Shown one piece after another: positions 13,401-25,500 of a DNA stretch of 64,000 nucleotides. A program made the translations under genes and the position numbers. Below the pieces are notes generated by a model that was not told the DNA's origin, did not search any database, and saw only the letters and a program-made list of their open reading frames with translations. The stretch's first letter is position 1. The number at the start of each line of letters is the position of its first letter. This stretch comes from Haliclystus octoradiatus. Its lineage: Eukaryota; Cnidaria; Staurozoa; Stauromedusae; Haliclystidae. The stretch spans positions 21,588,349-21,652,348 of the forward strand of contig OU744451.1 of the NCBI GenBank assembly GCA_916610825.1, written 5' to 3'.

Positions 13401-16400
13401 ATTGCTCAGGGTTTTGTCACGGAAATTTGAAATTTTTCACTGGCATTGCGTCCTCAAACAAAATAACTAATTGGACAATCAGGGAGTTTTTTGAAAAAGC
13501 ACCCTTTATCGATGCCTTCCCATGCCACTCAATTTTCGCTATAGGGCCCCTGTAAATAGCTTAGTTAAAACAAAGCTACTTACTTTTGAGACTTTCCGGT
13601 GTTGGTTTCTTGAGGTCTTCCTCGTCCAATAATGTGTCAGAATCAATCAAATCCTAAAACATTCAAAAATATCAAAAACGTTTTTACATTACATGCATGC
13701 TGAGCTTATGAACTAATTGCAGAATAACAATGGCTTATCACAATATTAAGCATTTAAAATTATAAAAAGTAGCAAATGTGATGTCTAGGATACAATCCTT
13801 GCTATTCCATTACTGTAAAGTTGAACATTATTTTTTGGATATTCCAGCATAGAGGTTGGATTGGCAATGTAATTCTTCAGGTTCTGAAAATTCTGATTCA
13901 GTACGCCTCTGTCATGAACATTACACATGCAAAATGCACAAGGTATTAATTAAATGGTCAATTAAAAAGCTTACAATTTCGTCATCATTCATATCATTAG
14001 CTGACAACATCCAGACTTTGGCAGTTGATGGCTTTGAGGGAACTAGGAGTCAATTGCAGTTCAATATTTTTATTATTTGTCCTATAGCAAAAGGTTAGAT
14101 AAATTACAATAACAATACTTTGAAGCAAATATAGGACTGATGCGCTATCTATACAATGTATAATTGGAAGCTAGTTCATAAATTGCATTTAAATTCAATA
14201 AACATATGCTTACCTTCAGCAGCAAACGATAATTTGGATGAAGCACCGACTTCAAATTCTGGCTTTTTGCAGATAACCTGAATAAAATCAGCAATCAATA
14301 CGATTAGTCAATTGAGTTTATTCATATGATAACTTTGATAGCATGATAGAGCCTTCCCAAGAGTTCATAAGGTTCATGCGCTGTTAATTGGCAGGATTGA
14401 GTGCAATACACCAACGTCTTTAAGCAGCGTCCAACAAAACATTTTGTTCTTTCTTAAACCTGCAGATTTTTCCTAATTTCCTCTTTTAATTCTAATTTCA
14501 ATTTCTAAATCAATATATTTTTGTTTTATTCCAAAATTTTCTAACCTTCCCTTCAGTAAGCCTAAATTTCTAGATTCAATACTTTGTCGGATCCTATTTC
14601 TGGATGAACCAGACCTTAGAATTACATACCTCAATCATTTGGATAGCTGACTCTGCTTTACTCGCTTCTGCAGACTGAAAATCAAATATAATTAACATAA
14701 ATATTATTGCAAGGTAGTGTTACTGTACTACATGTCCTAAAGAAAAACTTCTCCTTTGGTTGACAACGAATGATGCCATGCAGCAGTTGTAGAGAATATA
14801 GTTTTGTTCCTGCAGCACATTTTAACTCAATAGTCATCCATCGCCATTCTCGTATTCATGCTGAGAGGGAAATCAACATATGAGACGTCTCGTGTCAGAA
14901 TCAACAATCGAGGAAAAGTAGAATTTCAGTTTTGCGGAAAGAAGTGGGAAATTATTGAAAATTTAAACGTATTTTAATAAATAAAATTAGATAGTCCCCT
15001 GGAATTGAAACAAATTTAATGTTAAGATTTGAAAATAATTAAAATTCTAAATTAGATAATCAGTAAAATAAAGCAAAATCCAAAATTTTACTGAGAATGT
15101 TGATTGTGAATGATTGTGAACAGTTCATGAACAGTTCAGGAAAATTGGAGAGCAATTTAACGTTCATGAACTGTTCATGAACTGTTCATGAACTGTTTTT
15201 CGCAGGGGAAGTGTTGCTCAGTTAATTTAACTAACAGAGGTAAACAATAATAAATGTTTCAACTAAGTTGATGTGTTCTTAAAATTCGACACCTTGTGAG
15301 ATTTGATATAGAAAATGAAAGATATAAAATGAATATAGCTGAAGTTTTGCAACTGTATTTTTTTTTTGTTATGAGAAACAGAATTACAGAAAGCAAAATA
15401 CGAAATACGAAATCAAAGCCAGTTTGAGCCACAACTGCAAAACAACAATTCTACTGATATATAACTGAAATTCCTTACTTGAAAATAGGCATGCTATTTG
15501 AATAATATTCAGCTAGTTTCCAAAAGCTAACTATTTTAATGATTTTTCAATTATCCAACCATGTTTCGAATAATGAGATCACAATAACATATTTATATCT
15601 ACTGATATCTTGTGAGTGAGACTATTTCTATTGTTTGCAAACAATGAACCATTGTTTCGGTAAACAATAAGATTATTTTGATCACTAAAATCTCAAAATC
15701 GGTATAGTGATTTTGGTGTCTCTACCTGAAAATCGACTGAAAAAACTTTCGCAAATTGGACCATGCCTACTTTTGCCTTCATAAGTAAAGTTAATGGCCT
15801 TACAAATCCAAATGGGAATACAAATCATATTAACTCCAATAAAGTAGAGTACAATGAATCAAAATTGCTTCTGCACAAATAAATCAAGAACATATCCAAA
15901 TTTGTAATGTAAAACAAACCTCTGTCACTTCAACAAATCCCGCAAGTTTCAGAGTTGACATAACTTTATCAACCGACCGTCCACCTAAGATTGAAAAATA
16001 AATCATTAAGATATCTTCAAATTAATTTTTTTTTAAGGGTTGATCATTTTAGCACAAATAGGGGGAGCAGGGTGAGCTAATAGCCTTTTCATTGGGTAGT
16101 TGGTTAGTGTTGTTGGAGCATGTGTGAGTTGAATGCATTGATGCCCTACCTGATGCCAACAAATAGTTCTGCTAGGAATTTAACCCACTCGGCCTTGTGC
16201 ACCGAGATTTAACACCCTAACCAGTACACTAAGGCCCAATCAACAAACAAACAAACAAACAGATAATGAACAACAAAGTGAAAGGGAGAATACTGATCGC
16301 GTCATGTTGATCTTTCTAGCACATACTTATCACACCAGCAGGATTATCGTGCTGCTACGAAGGTTACAAAGGTATATAGCTCTTTTTGGAATATGTTATA

Positions 16401-19400
16401 TAATAAAAAATGTAGCTAGCAGGATCCGCATGAACAGTTAAATATTAAATAAAAAAGTGAAACGATTCCAACTTTTAATTTGCCTGTAGCAATCAAAATG
16501 TAGAGGGTTGGCCAAAAATCATGTTCAAACTCTCTTTTCGTAAATGATTTTGTCCCGTTGTTTGTTTCAAAAAGTGAGAGAAGAGAAATTCCAAAATACC
16601 ATGTTCAAGGCCAATTTTGACAGTCAAAGAGTCGCACTATGCAAAAAAACACAACAATGACATGTACGGATAAAAAATAAGTTCTATCCAAATTGGTTGT
16701 GTCACAAAGGCGATATCTACACTATAATGGCATATGAGATAAAATTGTTTTTACAACTATGTTGCAGGAGATTCTTTGTTTGTAAGTTCATCATCATTAT
16801 CAAATTATTTGCTCAATGATACACTGCGTGTGTACTGCGTATCAGATTCCACACTTGACTTGATAGGTTATAATTAGTTTGACTGCATATAATGAGATAC
16901 ACAAGTCTACATCCACATACCGGTATTATAATTATTAGATGAGTTGACTACTATAGCCAAGTGGTCTTTATATAAAATATCGATTCAATAACAAATGTGC
17001 CAATGAAACATCAGAGAAGTGATATCAATATAGAAAGGACATGTTGCCTTTATATACAAGGTCACTGCAACAGATTAATGCTTTTGGTACATGTAGGTCA
17101 CTATAGAAAGGTGGCTGTTAAAGCAGGTTATGGACTTTTACCTGCAGGCTCTTGAACAACACATTTTCCATTTGGTTTCAGCAAGCGGGCTATATCAGCT
17201 AACACCTCTGAACTGTGTAAATAAGATGATGGTTTCAAAATACCAGACAGTGCGACGTCAAATGATGAACTTTGACTTGCTGTTAGATCAAGAAAGACAT
17301 TGAATAAATGTTATATGAGCTTATTAAAACGCTTTGAACAACATCTATAACAGAATAATTGGCCTGTCATACAATTTTTGAATTCGGAAATCTTGATAAA
17401 TTTATACAATAGGCCTATGATTAGCCTACAGGAAAGTGTTTAGACAAGCCAGTAGGCCTATGCAAAGTATGATAACGAAGCAATTGAGTAACTTGAGCTT
17501 GAGCTTGAAATTAGTTGCAATATTTGACTACAAATTTAGCAACAATGCGCTCCTCCCTTAAATATTTAGATAATCTGAGATATTTGCTGAGAAGATCTCT
17601 ACAGACTGGAAAATTCAAATAGCAACTATTCAAATCATTTTCAATTATTTGACCTTGTTTTGAATAGTGAGAAATAATTAAAATTGGTATAAAAACTGAA
17701 AAAGAAATAGTTTTAATAAAGAAAAGAAAACTGTGTCATTTCTAATCTTTTAAAATCTTTCAAATTCATCATTCTAAGGTACTGCTTACATGGAGTGAGT
17801 CAACTCACCGCGGTAGGCCTATATTGCATAGCGCTGGGTCAAAAATATTAAGCCTTTAAATGGTTGAGTTAGCCCATTGTTTCTGGCTGGTATTATCTCA
17901 CCTGTCTCAAATATCTACTGAACCTTGCGAAAATTAGCACAATCATCATTTCCCTTATCTATCTTACTTGGTACTCTAATGTTAGCCTAATTATATTCAC
18001 ACCACCTCTGATGAAAATCGAACGCACAGGAAATTAAACAAGCGCAAATGGAACGCATTCATTGCCGGTCCACTCCCAATTAAAAATGGAAATCAGGCCT
18101 AAAGTTAACAATAGCACAGAGCTGTCATATTTAGTACAAATACAGCAAAACAATTGACCATACAACACAGACATACTTTTGAATTTACAGGTATAAAGAT
18201 AAGTTGTACATTTATGAAAGTTTCCATAACTATGACTCTGGGAAGGGCTTTTAGAACAAGTTGAAAAATTTACACAAAAAGCAGCATGTAGAAAATGATT
18301 AAAAAACGTAATTTTTCGGCAAAAATTTTCCGAGGAAATTTGAGAATAAACTCAGCTTCCCCGAAGGTACATTCTTTTGTCAGACCCTGACCATCATACT
18401 CTGAACTAATTAGAGTCAACAACTATTGTAAATGTGTACCAGAACTAGTTGTGGGCTCTTTTTATTTCTATCTGAATTCTGAGGATAAAACCTAGAACTA
18501 CCTCCAGTGCAAATTTTAAAATATTTCTTGACTCTAGTTAACTCAGAATATCATGGTGAATATTAAGCTAGTCTGCAGAGTATGGCATAGCAACCCCCGA
18601 GATTATATTTCAAGCATCTCCTACCGCCTGCGGAAGTATCCGGATGCCTATTACTATTATTCATCTACAGAGTATTGTTTCCGCCAGTGGATAAGGCAAA
18701 AGCACCTGCGCCAGCGGTCGAATATTTTGCGCCCACCCTCAAGATCTTGTCGAAAAGAGCCCTTCTCTGCAAACTGGAGTTTAGATTTCTTAAACCACCC
18801 ACATTGATTTTAGCAAGAAAATCATTTAACCCCTAAATTCTTAGGATAAAACAATTTTGCTTACCATTTACCTACAAAGACTGTTTCTCCGTCCGCGAAG
18901 GAAAACTTTGGTTAAAGCATGTGCAGCAGCAGGTGTATATATTCCATGGGCTCACAAAGATCTCATCGAAAAGTTTCTTCAAATTGGAGGATGAGTACCT
19001 TTGGTAGGGCAATGCCACCTCAATCACTATATCCCAGTCTGCAAATAATGGCAATCTCGATGAGATCTCGGGGGCGGCAGCGTCGAAAAAAGTTAGGGGC
19101 GGGATGGCAACTGATCAAATTTGATCAAATTTGACTTCAGGGGCGGCAAAATCCATCATTTAAGCAAAACTGACAAAGAAAATGACAAAAAAATCATTTT
19201 TATCTGCCGATTTTCGATGAAAACTGCAGCTTCAGGGGCGGCAATCACGAGAAAAATGTTCATCTCTGGGCGCAGCTGCCATGCTTTACAGACCGGACTA
19301 TATCTTCAGTATCTATTAGGCTCATTTCTGTTATTTATTACAGGTCTGACTTTGGATCGTTTTAACCTTCAAGACATAAATTAGAATTCAATGCAAGTTC

Positions 19401-19751
19401 AAGGGTCTATCCATAGATTATAGAATACTCTAATCTATGGTCTTCCCAAGATTCCAATTCATGTTTATTGTAACAGCATAATTGTTACTTTAATATGATT
19501 ACTATATAACTTTAGAGAGAAATTAAGACGAGACACAAAACATAGCAATTATGATTGAACATTGACTTAGCTAATGGAAAAACATAGTTGTAAAACTTAC
19601 ATTTTGAAAGCATATCGACATGTTCAAGTTGGACATTGCCATCACCAATAATTGCTTTAATTTCAGAAACAACAGATTCGACATTAGCAGGAGGATTAAC
19701 TGATGCCCATAACAGTAAAACACTTTGTCCTTTAGCGAGAACACTTTCCAT
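10500..19751 (-). CDS. CIAPIN1: CIAPIN1 (anamorsin), cytosolic Fe-S assembly factor
   Basis: Ten exons, minus strand: 19751-19601, 17279-17142, 15984-15920, 14674-14630, 14277-14214, 14042-13975, 13653-13584, 12916-12865, 11283-11217, 10613-10500. All have GT-AG borders and consistent phase, giving 834 nt (277 aa plus stop). The N-terminal half is the degenerate methyltransferase-like domain ([21 protein letters not shown]). A linker carries [13 protein letters not shown]. The C-terminus has both cysteine clusters: C...CKDCSCG (Fe-S site A) and [19 protein letters not shown] (site B, twin CX2C). Length and domain order match the animal family. The protein passes electrons from the NDOR1 diflavin reductase to cytosolic Fe-S assembly. 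It is divergent from NPRL2 and probably shares its promoter region. Confidence 0.95.
11655..12680. repeat. A-rich satellite with higher-order repeat in a CIAPIN1 intron
   Basis: The basic unit is about 20 bp (AAGAAAAACAAACTTAAAAT and variants). Three longer blocks of about 262 bp start with GATTATAATAAG at 11769, 12031 and 12293 and share the same order of variants, including AGATATGAAAAGC and CGTTAAAT. It lies in the intron between exons 11217-11283 and 12865-12916. The minus-strand Phe/Leu-rich ORFs here are products of the repeat. Confidence 0.9.
15112..15209. mobile_element. GTTCATGAAC-palindrome MITE, copy 1
   Basis: Carries several GTTCATGAAC palindromes and ends in the terminal motif TTTTTCGCAGGGG. 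It belongs to the family best seen at 38044-38259. It lies in a CIAPIN1 intron. Confidence 0.7.
16070..16237 (-). mobile_element. tRNA-derived SINE, second family
   Basis: Read on the minus strand it starts GGGCCTTAG. An A-box-like TAGTGTACTGGTTAGGG (16231-16215) and a B-box-like GGTTAAATTCC (16185-16175) are spaced as in a tRNA. The sequence then runs on about 100 bp into an unrelated body. A (CAAA)n stretch lies on the 5' side. It has no similarity to the other SINE family in the window. CIAPIN1 intron. Confidence 0.5.
18290..18389 (-). mobile_element. hAT-type MITE fragment (CAGGGTCYGACAAAA family)
   Basis: The terminus CAGGGTCTGACAAAAG, read from 18389 downward, and the following TACCTTCGG match the element at 53022-53215. 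The other end was not identified. CIAPIN1 intron 1. Confidence 0.5.
18390..19600. other. CIAPIN1 intron 1, right part
   Basis: Holds several AGGGGCGG-type G-rich motifs (about 19069-19245) and a perfect 10-bp hairpin CCATAGATTA/TAATCTATGG near 19410-19440. The plus-strand ORFs at 18553-19384 show no recognisable protein and are taken as chance. Confidence 0.4.
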
Positions 19752-20072
19752 ATTGTGGATTAGTTGAATTAATGATAATGAAGAAATACCGGCAAATCAA
19801 GCTTTCTTGATAAATAAATGCTGAAGATATCAAAATGGTGCAAGAAGCGTGATTTAACTTTGTTCACAAGGCCCAAATAGTTCTACAAGATCAAAGCGAA
19901 GTAATATATTGGGAATGAGTGAACATCTCTGTTCTCCGTGACCTTGAATGATGTTAGAGAGGCTGAAATGGGGATATGGGGGATATCCATTCAGGGAGTC
20001 TCAAAAATGGTGGTGCAGTGGATACTTTCTTGTAAAAAAATGTTTTAATTTAATCCTAAAAGAATCATTAAA
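19752..20072. promoter_or_regulatory. Shared divergent promoter region of CIAPIN1 and NPRL2
   Basis: Only 321 bp separate the two start codons of oppositely oriented genes, so both promoters must lie here or overlap each other's 5' UTR. No TATA box or known motif is clear. Co-regulation is an inference. Confidence 0.5.
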
Positions 20073-21257
20073 ATGTCACGAAGCATTTCAGTAGAAGCCA
20101 GACTTCAATGTGTGATGTTTTGTGAATTTGATCCAATTGCAGGACCAAAGATATTTTATCAAACACCAGAAGATTTTATAAGCAAAGACCAATTCGATAG
20201 TATAGCATCATATGTGATAACAAAACCACAACTTCAGAATCGTCTTATAACTTTACGTGCATTTGGTTATAAATTTATAGGTTCACCTGTTGGTATAACG
20301 AATGCAAAATATTCAAGAAATGCATTATTATTTAATACATGTTTTGTATTTCATGATGAGGACTCCACATGTACATTTGAAGGAATTGTAAAAAAAGTTG
20401 CTTCATATTTAACAACATTAGAATTAGAAAGTGGTTATTTATCTCAAGAAGATACAAAAAAGAATTTATGTGGTATATTAGATAAAATATGGAGAGATTT
20501 AAGTACTGGGGATGAATGTAAGGTACCTGTTGATGGAGGGAACACTGTATATTTAAAAGTAGTTCAAGGCTTTGGCGAGCCCCCTTCAGTTTGTGATCAT
20601 GATGTCCCTGTATTGTTATGGAATCAAAAATCTATTATACCATCCCATTGGGATCTTATTGCACAACAGATATTTCCACATATAAATGGTTTTAATCACG
20701 TTCAAAAAATAGCTGTGATTGCCGATGTCGATCTTGGTTTAACTAGAATTGCATTTCAAACATTAGTTTGTTACGGTGTTGTCAAAATGATAGCTATATT
20801 TCAATATACTAATATGTATAGTTTAACACAGAATATTAATGACTTATTTAACAATAAAGAAATGCAAAATGAATGTATACAATGGGTTGCAAGACATGAC
20901 GCACCGCAATTACCTGTTTTTCGTGATGTTTTTGTATTATTTTGTTCGCTTGGACCTGGAATATCTGTACGTGATTTATGTGTACGACATAATCCAAGTA
21001 GTATTAATGTTGATGAACGACTTCTTATACAATATGGTTTAATTAAAGGATTAATACGTAAACTTAGAAAATATCCTGTTTTATTAACAACAGAACATGC
21101 TTCAAGTAAGTTAAAAGGTATGGCGAAATGGTTGAATGGATATTATAGTTATGATGAGATTTGTTGTAAATCAAGCGCTACTGGTGAAGCAATTAAATGC
21201 GAAGAGTTGGATCAAAAAACTGAAAATGATCCTTATGTTGTACATATATGGAAATAA
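20073..21257 (+). CDS. NPRL2: NPRL2, GATOR1 complex subunit
   Basis: A single 394-codon ORF, full length for the family (about 380 aa in vertebrates) and collinear with it from end to end. The N-terminal longin-type region has FCEFDPIAGPKIFYQTPEDF, KYSRNALLFN and YLTTLELES. The middle has WDLIAQQIFPHINGF. The C-terminal winged-helix region ends YSYDEICCK...ENDP...IWK. NPRL2 with NPRL3 and DEPDC5 forms GATOR1, the GAP that turns off RagA/B and so mTORC1 when amino acids are scarce. The gene has no intron, unlike CIAPIN1 next to it. AATAAA at 21511-21516 is a plausible poly(A) signal. Nothing suggests a pseudogene: the frame is open throughout. Confidence 0.96.
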   Translation: MSRSISVEARLQCVMFCEFDPIAGPKIFYQTPEDFISKDQFDSIASYVITKPQLQNRLITLRAFGYKFIGSPVGITNAKYSRNALLFNTCFVFHDEDSTCTFEGIVKKVASYLTTLELESGYLSQEDTKKNLCGILDKIWRDLSTGDECKVPVDGGNTVYLKVVQGFGEPPSVCDHDVPVLLWNQKSIIPSHWDLIAQQIFPHINGFNHVQKIAVIADVDLGLTRIAFQTLVCYGVVKMIAIFQYTNMYSLTQNINDLFNNKEMQNECIQWVARHDAPQLPVFRDVFVLFCSLGPGISVRDLCVRHNPSSINVDERLLIQYGLIKGLIRKLRKYPVLLTTEHASSKLKGMAKWLNGYYSYDEICCKSSATGEAIKCEELDQKTENDPYVVHIWK

Positions 21258-21314
21258 AACGTATATATCCAGTGTGATTTAAACACAATAATGAGAATAG
21301 CCTATTATAATGTA

Positions 21315-21421
21315 GCCTGTGCGCAGACCCAAAACTTTTTTTTATGATTAGTAGGCTATTCATAAAAAATCATATTAATCATAAAAAAAAGATTTTGGTC
21401 GGCGGGCAGGCTAATTATAAT
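21315..21421. repeat. Fold-back repeat in the NPRL2 3' flank
   Basis: Imperfect inverted arms of about 36-46 bp (21315-21350 and 21376-21421), e.g. AACTTTTTTTTATGATTA against TAATCATAAAAAAAAGATT, with GCCTGTGCGC at one end and GCGGGCAGGC at the other. They flank a 25-base loop. Likely a small MITE or hairpin in the 3' UTR or flank of NPRL2. Confidence 0.75.
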
Positions 21422-21510
21422 GAGGCATTTTGAAAATTTAAACACTACAGATATTTGTTAAGATTTATATAATTGCAAAATGATCAAAATATTAGCAATG
21501 TACATTTGAA

Positions 21511-21516
21511 AATAAA
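21511..21516 (+). terminator. Putative poly(A) signal of NPRL2
   Basis: AATAAA 254 bp after the NPRL2 stop codon, followed by a T-rich stretch. Confidence 0.4.
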
Positions 21517-21625
21517 ATAAATTATTTTTTATGGATTAAAAAATACATATGATATTGTTTGATACTGATGATTCCATTTTAATTGGAGTGAGTTTGTATT
21601 TTAATATTATTGATTCATATCTTAA

Positions 21626-21767
21626 CTGTCACCTGCCCATAGTGGTCGTCAATATCTAAAATAGTATTTTCTATTGAATCAACCCTGTATAGATAGGCCA
21701 TCTTCCTGCAAACAGTGGTCAATTAATATACCTCTCATAGATGGCTGTTATATACAGGTTTCATTAG
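21626..21767 (-). mobile_element. Pogo-like MITE, copy a
   Basis: Shares CACCTGCCCATAGTGGTC, TCTAAAATAGTATTTTCTAT and TATATACAGGTTTCA with the complete copy at 33437-33616, in reverse orientation. The left end is lost. Confidence 0.8.
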
Positions 21768-22574
21768 TAAAAATCTTTCCTCTGCAAAATGTTCATGTGT
21801 TCATGAACCTTGAGAAAACATTCATGCACAGTTGCTCAAAAATTCATGACAATTGAAATCGAGATGTTTTCATGTACCCTTCAAGAAATGATGATGAAAA
21901 GTGGACAATTTCGGTCTATTATTTATTTCCGCAGAACATTCTTAAAGTAGCAACCATGACTGGTGGGTTCTACGCACTTGCAGATATGTGCATGTTTACA
22001 TTGCGGTTGTCGTTTGTATATTTTGTGTGTTAGAAACATGAAGCCATGATTTTTGAATTATGCTCAGCCTCTTAATATCTTAATTTCGTATGGGTTGCCA
22101 ATCAATATTGCCCAATCAAGATGGGGTTACATTAAGACAGTCAGTTCCGCAAAATGAGATAATTGGCATTTGAGCGAGGTAGATAGCTACTACTATGTTT
22201 ATGTTTAACTCTCTATATGTTTTGTATGGCTGCTGCACAGGTGAGATCTCAGCAATTCTGATAAAGCTATGAACCATGCAGAATATGTTTATCGTTATGT
22301 CGTTATTATATTTTTTTAGTATTAAATATATAAATTTTTCAATTTGAAGTATAGATCCGGCATGCCTTTTTAAGCTGATGAATGTGAAAAGCTTTATGAA
22401 TTTGGAGTGGGATTTTGAGACTTTCTGAAGGATTCAAAATGTTCATGAAAATTCACAGGTATGAAAATGCATTGCGCAAGTAAACATGGTAATAAAATTT
22501 GAAAAATTCTGTTTTGTAAAATATAGTCAATGTATTAAATATATCTTACAGTATTATAATTAACATAAATTATA
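21768..22574. other. Intergenic DNA between NPRL2 and RPUSD2
   Basis: Tail-to-tail space between the two genes. Scattered TTCATGAA strings near 21790-21880 and 22430-22470 look like worn remains of the GTTCATGAAC repeat family. No gene seen. Confidence 0.4.
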
Positions 22575-25500
22575 TTAGGTTGGATTGTCGGCCTCTTTCT
22601 CATTTTCAACAATTGCAGATTTACTTTTAGCCCATTCAGGTAAAGTGGCTTCGTATTCCCAGCCAGGACCCTGGAAGATTAGAAAGATTATATAAGAAAC
22701 AGTAATCATAGGCAGGCGTTACCAGAGCCATCTATTTACAAGAGTTGGGACACTCTTCCATGTGCAACTCTCGGTTCTCATTAGACAGATGCCAGTCACG
22801 TTATTTTATGGACGCCATTTTTGTTCCGTCAAACACAGGCTCGCAAAATTTGAACAAAGCCCGCGAAAATAACATCATGAATTTCAAAAAAAAAATTAAT
22901 CAAAAGCAACACCTCGTTTTCAATGGAACGAAAATGGTGACTTTTAAGCCTCAAAACTTGTGTGTCCCAACTCTTATAAATAGATGGCTTCTGGGCGTTA
23001 TTCCAGAGAAGAATGACCCAGCAAAGTAATTTAAGTCCGTCTGACGCGAATGTTCTGTGAACGTTCACAGAAAGTTCATAGAGAACTTTCGATAAAATTG
23101 GATTATTGATAGTCTTATAACGTTCAGCGAAAGTTCCCTGAACGTCCGTCATATTTTAAGAACAACAATATTTTTTGCATTGATTTGCAAGATGATATGG
23201 GGATACTTCCTAATTTCAATAATTTTATTACAGCTTACATGATAATCATAATGTTAAATGTACGTTGCTCCTGTAGAAAGTTTTGTATAATTGTTCCTGA
23301 TTTATTTTGCAATTCTTTCGTTTTAGAGGGAATCCCTGGCCGTTTATTAGATATTTACACTCAAACGTTTGCTGAAGGTCCAAATGAACCTTCCATGAAC
23401 GTTCAGCGAACGTTTGCTGAACATTTGTTGTTTGCCGGGGAGCCTCGATCGATAAAAGAGGAAGTTGTGACGTTCAGAATTCGAAATAATAATTTTTGAT
23501 TCCCAGAGTTGACTGTTAGTTGTAAAAGTGCCGCAAATACAAAAGTATTATTTTTATTTTTATTGTTATTAACTGCACTAATGTATCATTTCGTAATTTT
23601 TCACTGATTATCAGTGTGACTGATGCTTGGGGTGGTGACAGGATCGCTAGCCTGTCTAATGCAAATATTAATTTTATTTCTCTCATCATCCAAGCACCTC
23701 ACACCAAAACGTATTAATAAGATCAATTTTTAACACTTATAGCAGTCTTTATCATCCAGTATTGGATTACCAACATTTTCATTTCATGTTACCATTTTTC
23801 AGGCTGCTTTCATGAGTATGTGCATACAAGGAATGTATGAGTATGTATGTCTATGTACATTCAAACCTGTTATAAGGGTCACCTCTATACATAGGCCATC
23901 CGTCTATAGTGGTCACCCTTGCAATGTCTATAATAGCATTTTCTATTGAATCAATTCTACATATGAAGGCCACCTGTCTATAGTGGTCAATTTATCTACC
24001 TCTCGTAGCCAACTGTTACATACAGGATTCACCTTTGTACAAAAAGGCCTACATGCAGGGTCCTACAAAATTTTCTCCTGAATTTTTTTGTTGACGTTTG
24101 ACTCATAAACCATAAAATTATCAATTTTCTTCTGGATTTTTTGTTGACGTTTGACCCATAAATCGTAAAAATATCAATTTTCTTCTGAATTTTTTTGTTG
24201 ACGTTTGACCCATAAATCATAAAAATATCAATTTTCTTCCGAATTTGCTCTAGCCTTCCGGGATCTAGGATCCTAGGATCCTCACTTTTGTCGGACTTGG
24301 CCTAGACGTTGTGATATTAACAGTACAGTGAAACCCGTACATAACCGCCAGCTACGAGAGGTAGATAAATTGACCATTATTGACAGGTGACTTTTATATA
24401 CAGGTTTGATTCAATAGAAAATTCTATTTTAGACATTGCAAGAGTGACCATTATAGACAGGTGGCCGCTGTATAGAGGTGGACTTTATAACAGGTTTGAC
24501 TGTATTGATATTGAAGGGTTACACTGTATGAAATCCACTTAAAATTGACTTGTATAATATCTCACCTTATACTTCCAAGCGTGAAGATACATTACTAATT
24601 CACTAGGAATCGGATCTTTCCATTTGACTTTGCAATCTTTGCAAGAAAAATCAACTGTATTATCTGAATTTGAATTTTCTTCATTAGATGCTGTATTAGG
24701 AGAATTTACTTTTTCATCAATGTCCTGCAATGGCACTGTACTTTGATTGCCACTATCAGCAGTTGTTTCTGACTTTGTTATTGATTCCTGTCTTTGATTT
24801 GATTTATTTTCTCCTTCGTCATCATTTGATAATTGTTCAGTAAGCTTATGTGGGTCATCATTCCATTGATTTTCTTTTCTGGATTTAACTAATCCTCTCA
24901 ATACCTGAACAAAACAACAAAAAAACACATATAGGTATATAACAACAAAGTGATTTGTGTTTCTTTTCCTTAAGGTATCTATTTTGTATCTATGTATCTA
25001 TCTAAAGGAGGATTAGCTCAGATGGCAGAGCATCCGAACTTCAGTCCGGATCATATCTGATCGACTACGGTTCAAATCCCCCTAAGGTCAACTCAGCCTT
25101 GACTTTATCTGAAACATCAAATGAGTACCATCTGAGGATGGCGGATGGAATGGTTCAGAGGGAATTGCATTGCGAGTAGCTGCGCCGCATCGTTGTGCAT
25201 TGACAATCGAGTCCTATCTGCCATGAAATCTGTTGAAATTGATCTGCAGGGTCGCGGCTGAGATCAGTAAAGAGCATTTAAAATCATTGCTCTTAGCGAA
25301 AAGAGACACTCCTCTAGAAATAGAGGAGTGATACGGGTGCCTTCGGTAGAGAACACCGTCTACATTACTTACTTATCTATGTTGTGAACTGGTTTCAATC
25401 TACTCTGCCATTATCTACTCTTGTTGGATTGTGAGTATTAAACATGGCAATTAACCGATCAGATAGCTACGCATGTGAGAACAGTTCATAAAAATTAAAC

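Noticed and set aside
22370-22400. Hammerhead (CTGATGAATGTGAAAAG)
   Set aside because: Four bases between core strands cannot form stem II.
25007-25085. A genuine tRNA gene
   Set aside because: The cloverleaf is irregular, and the same head is joined to the same 290-bp body at 27461-27828 with a target duplication, so it is a SINE.
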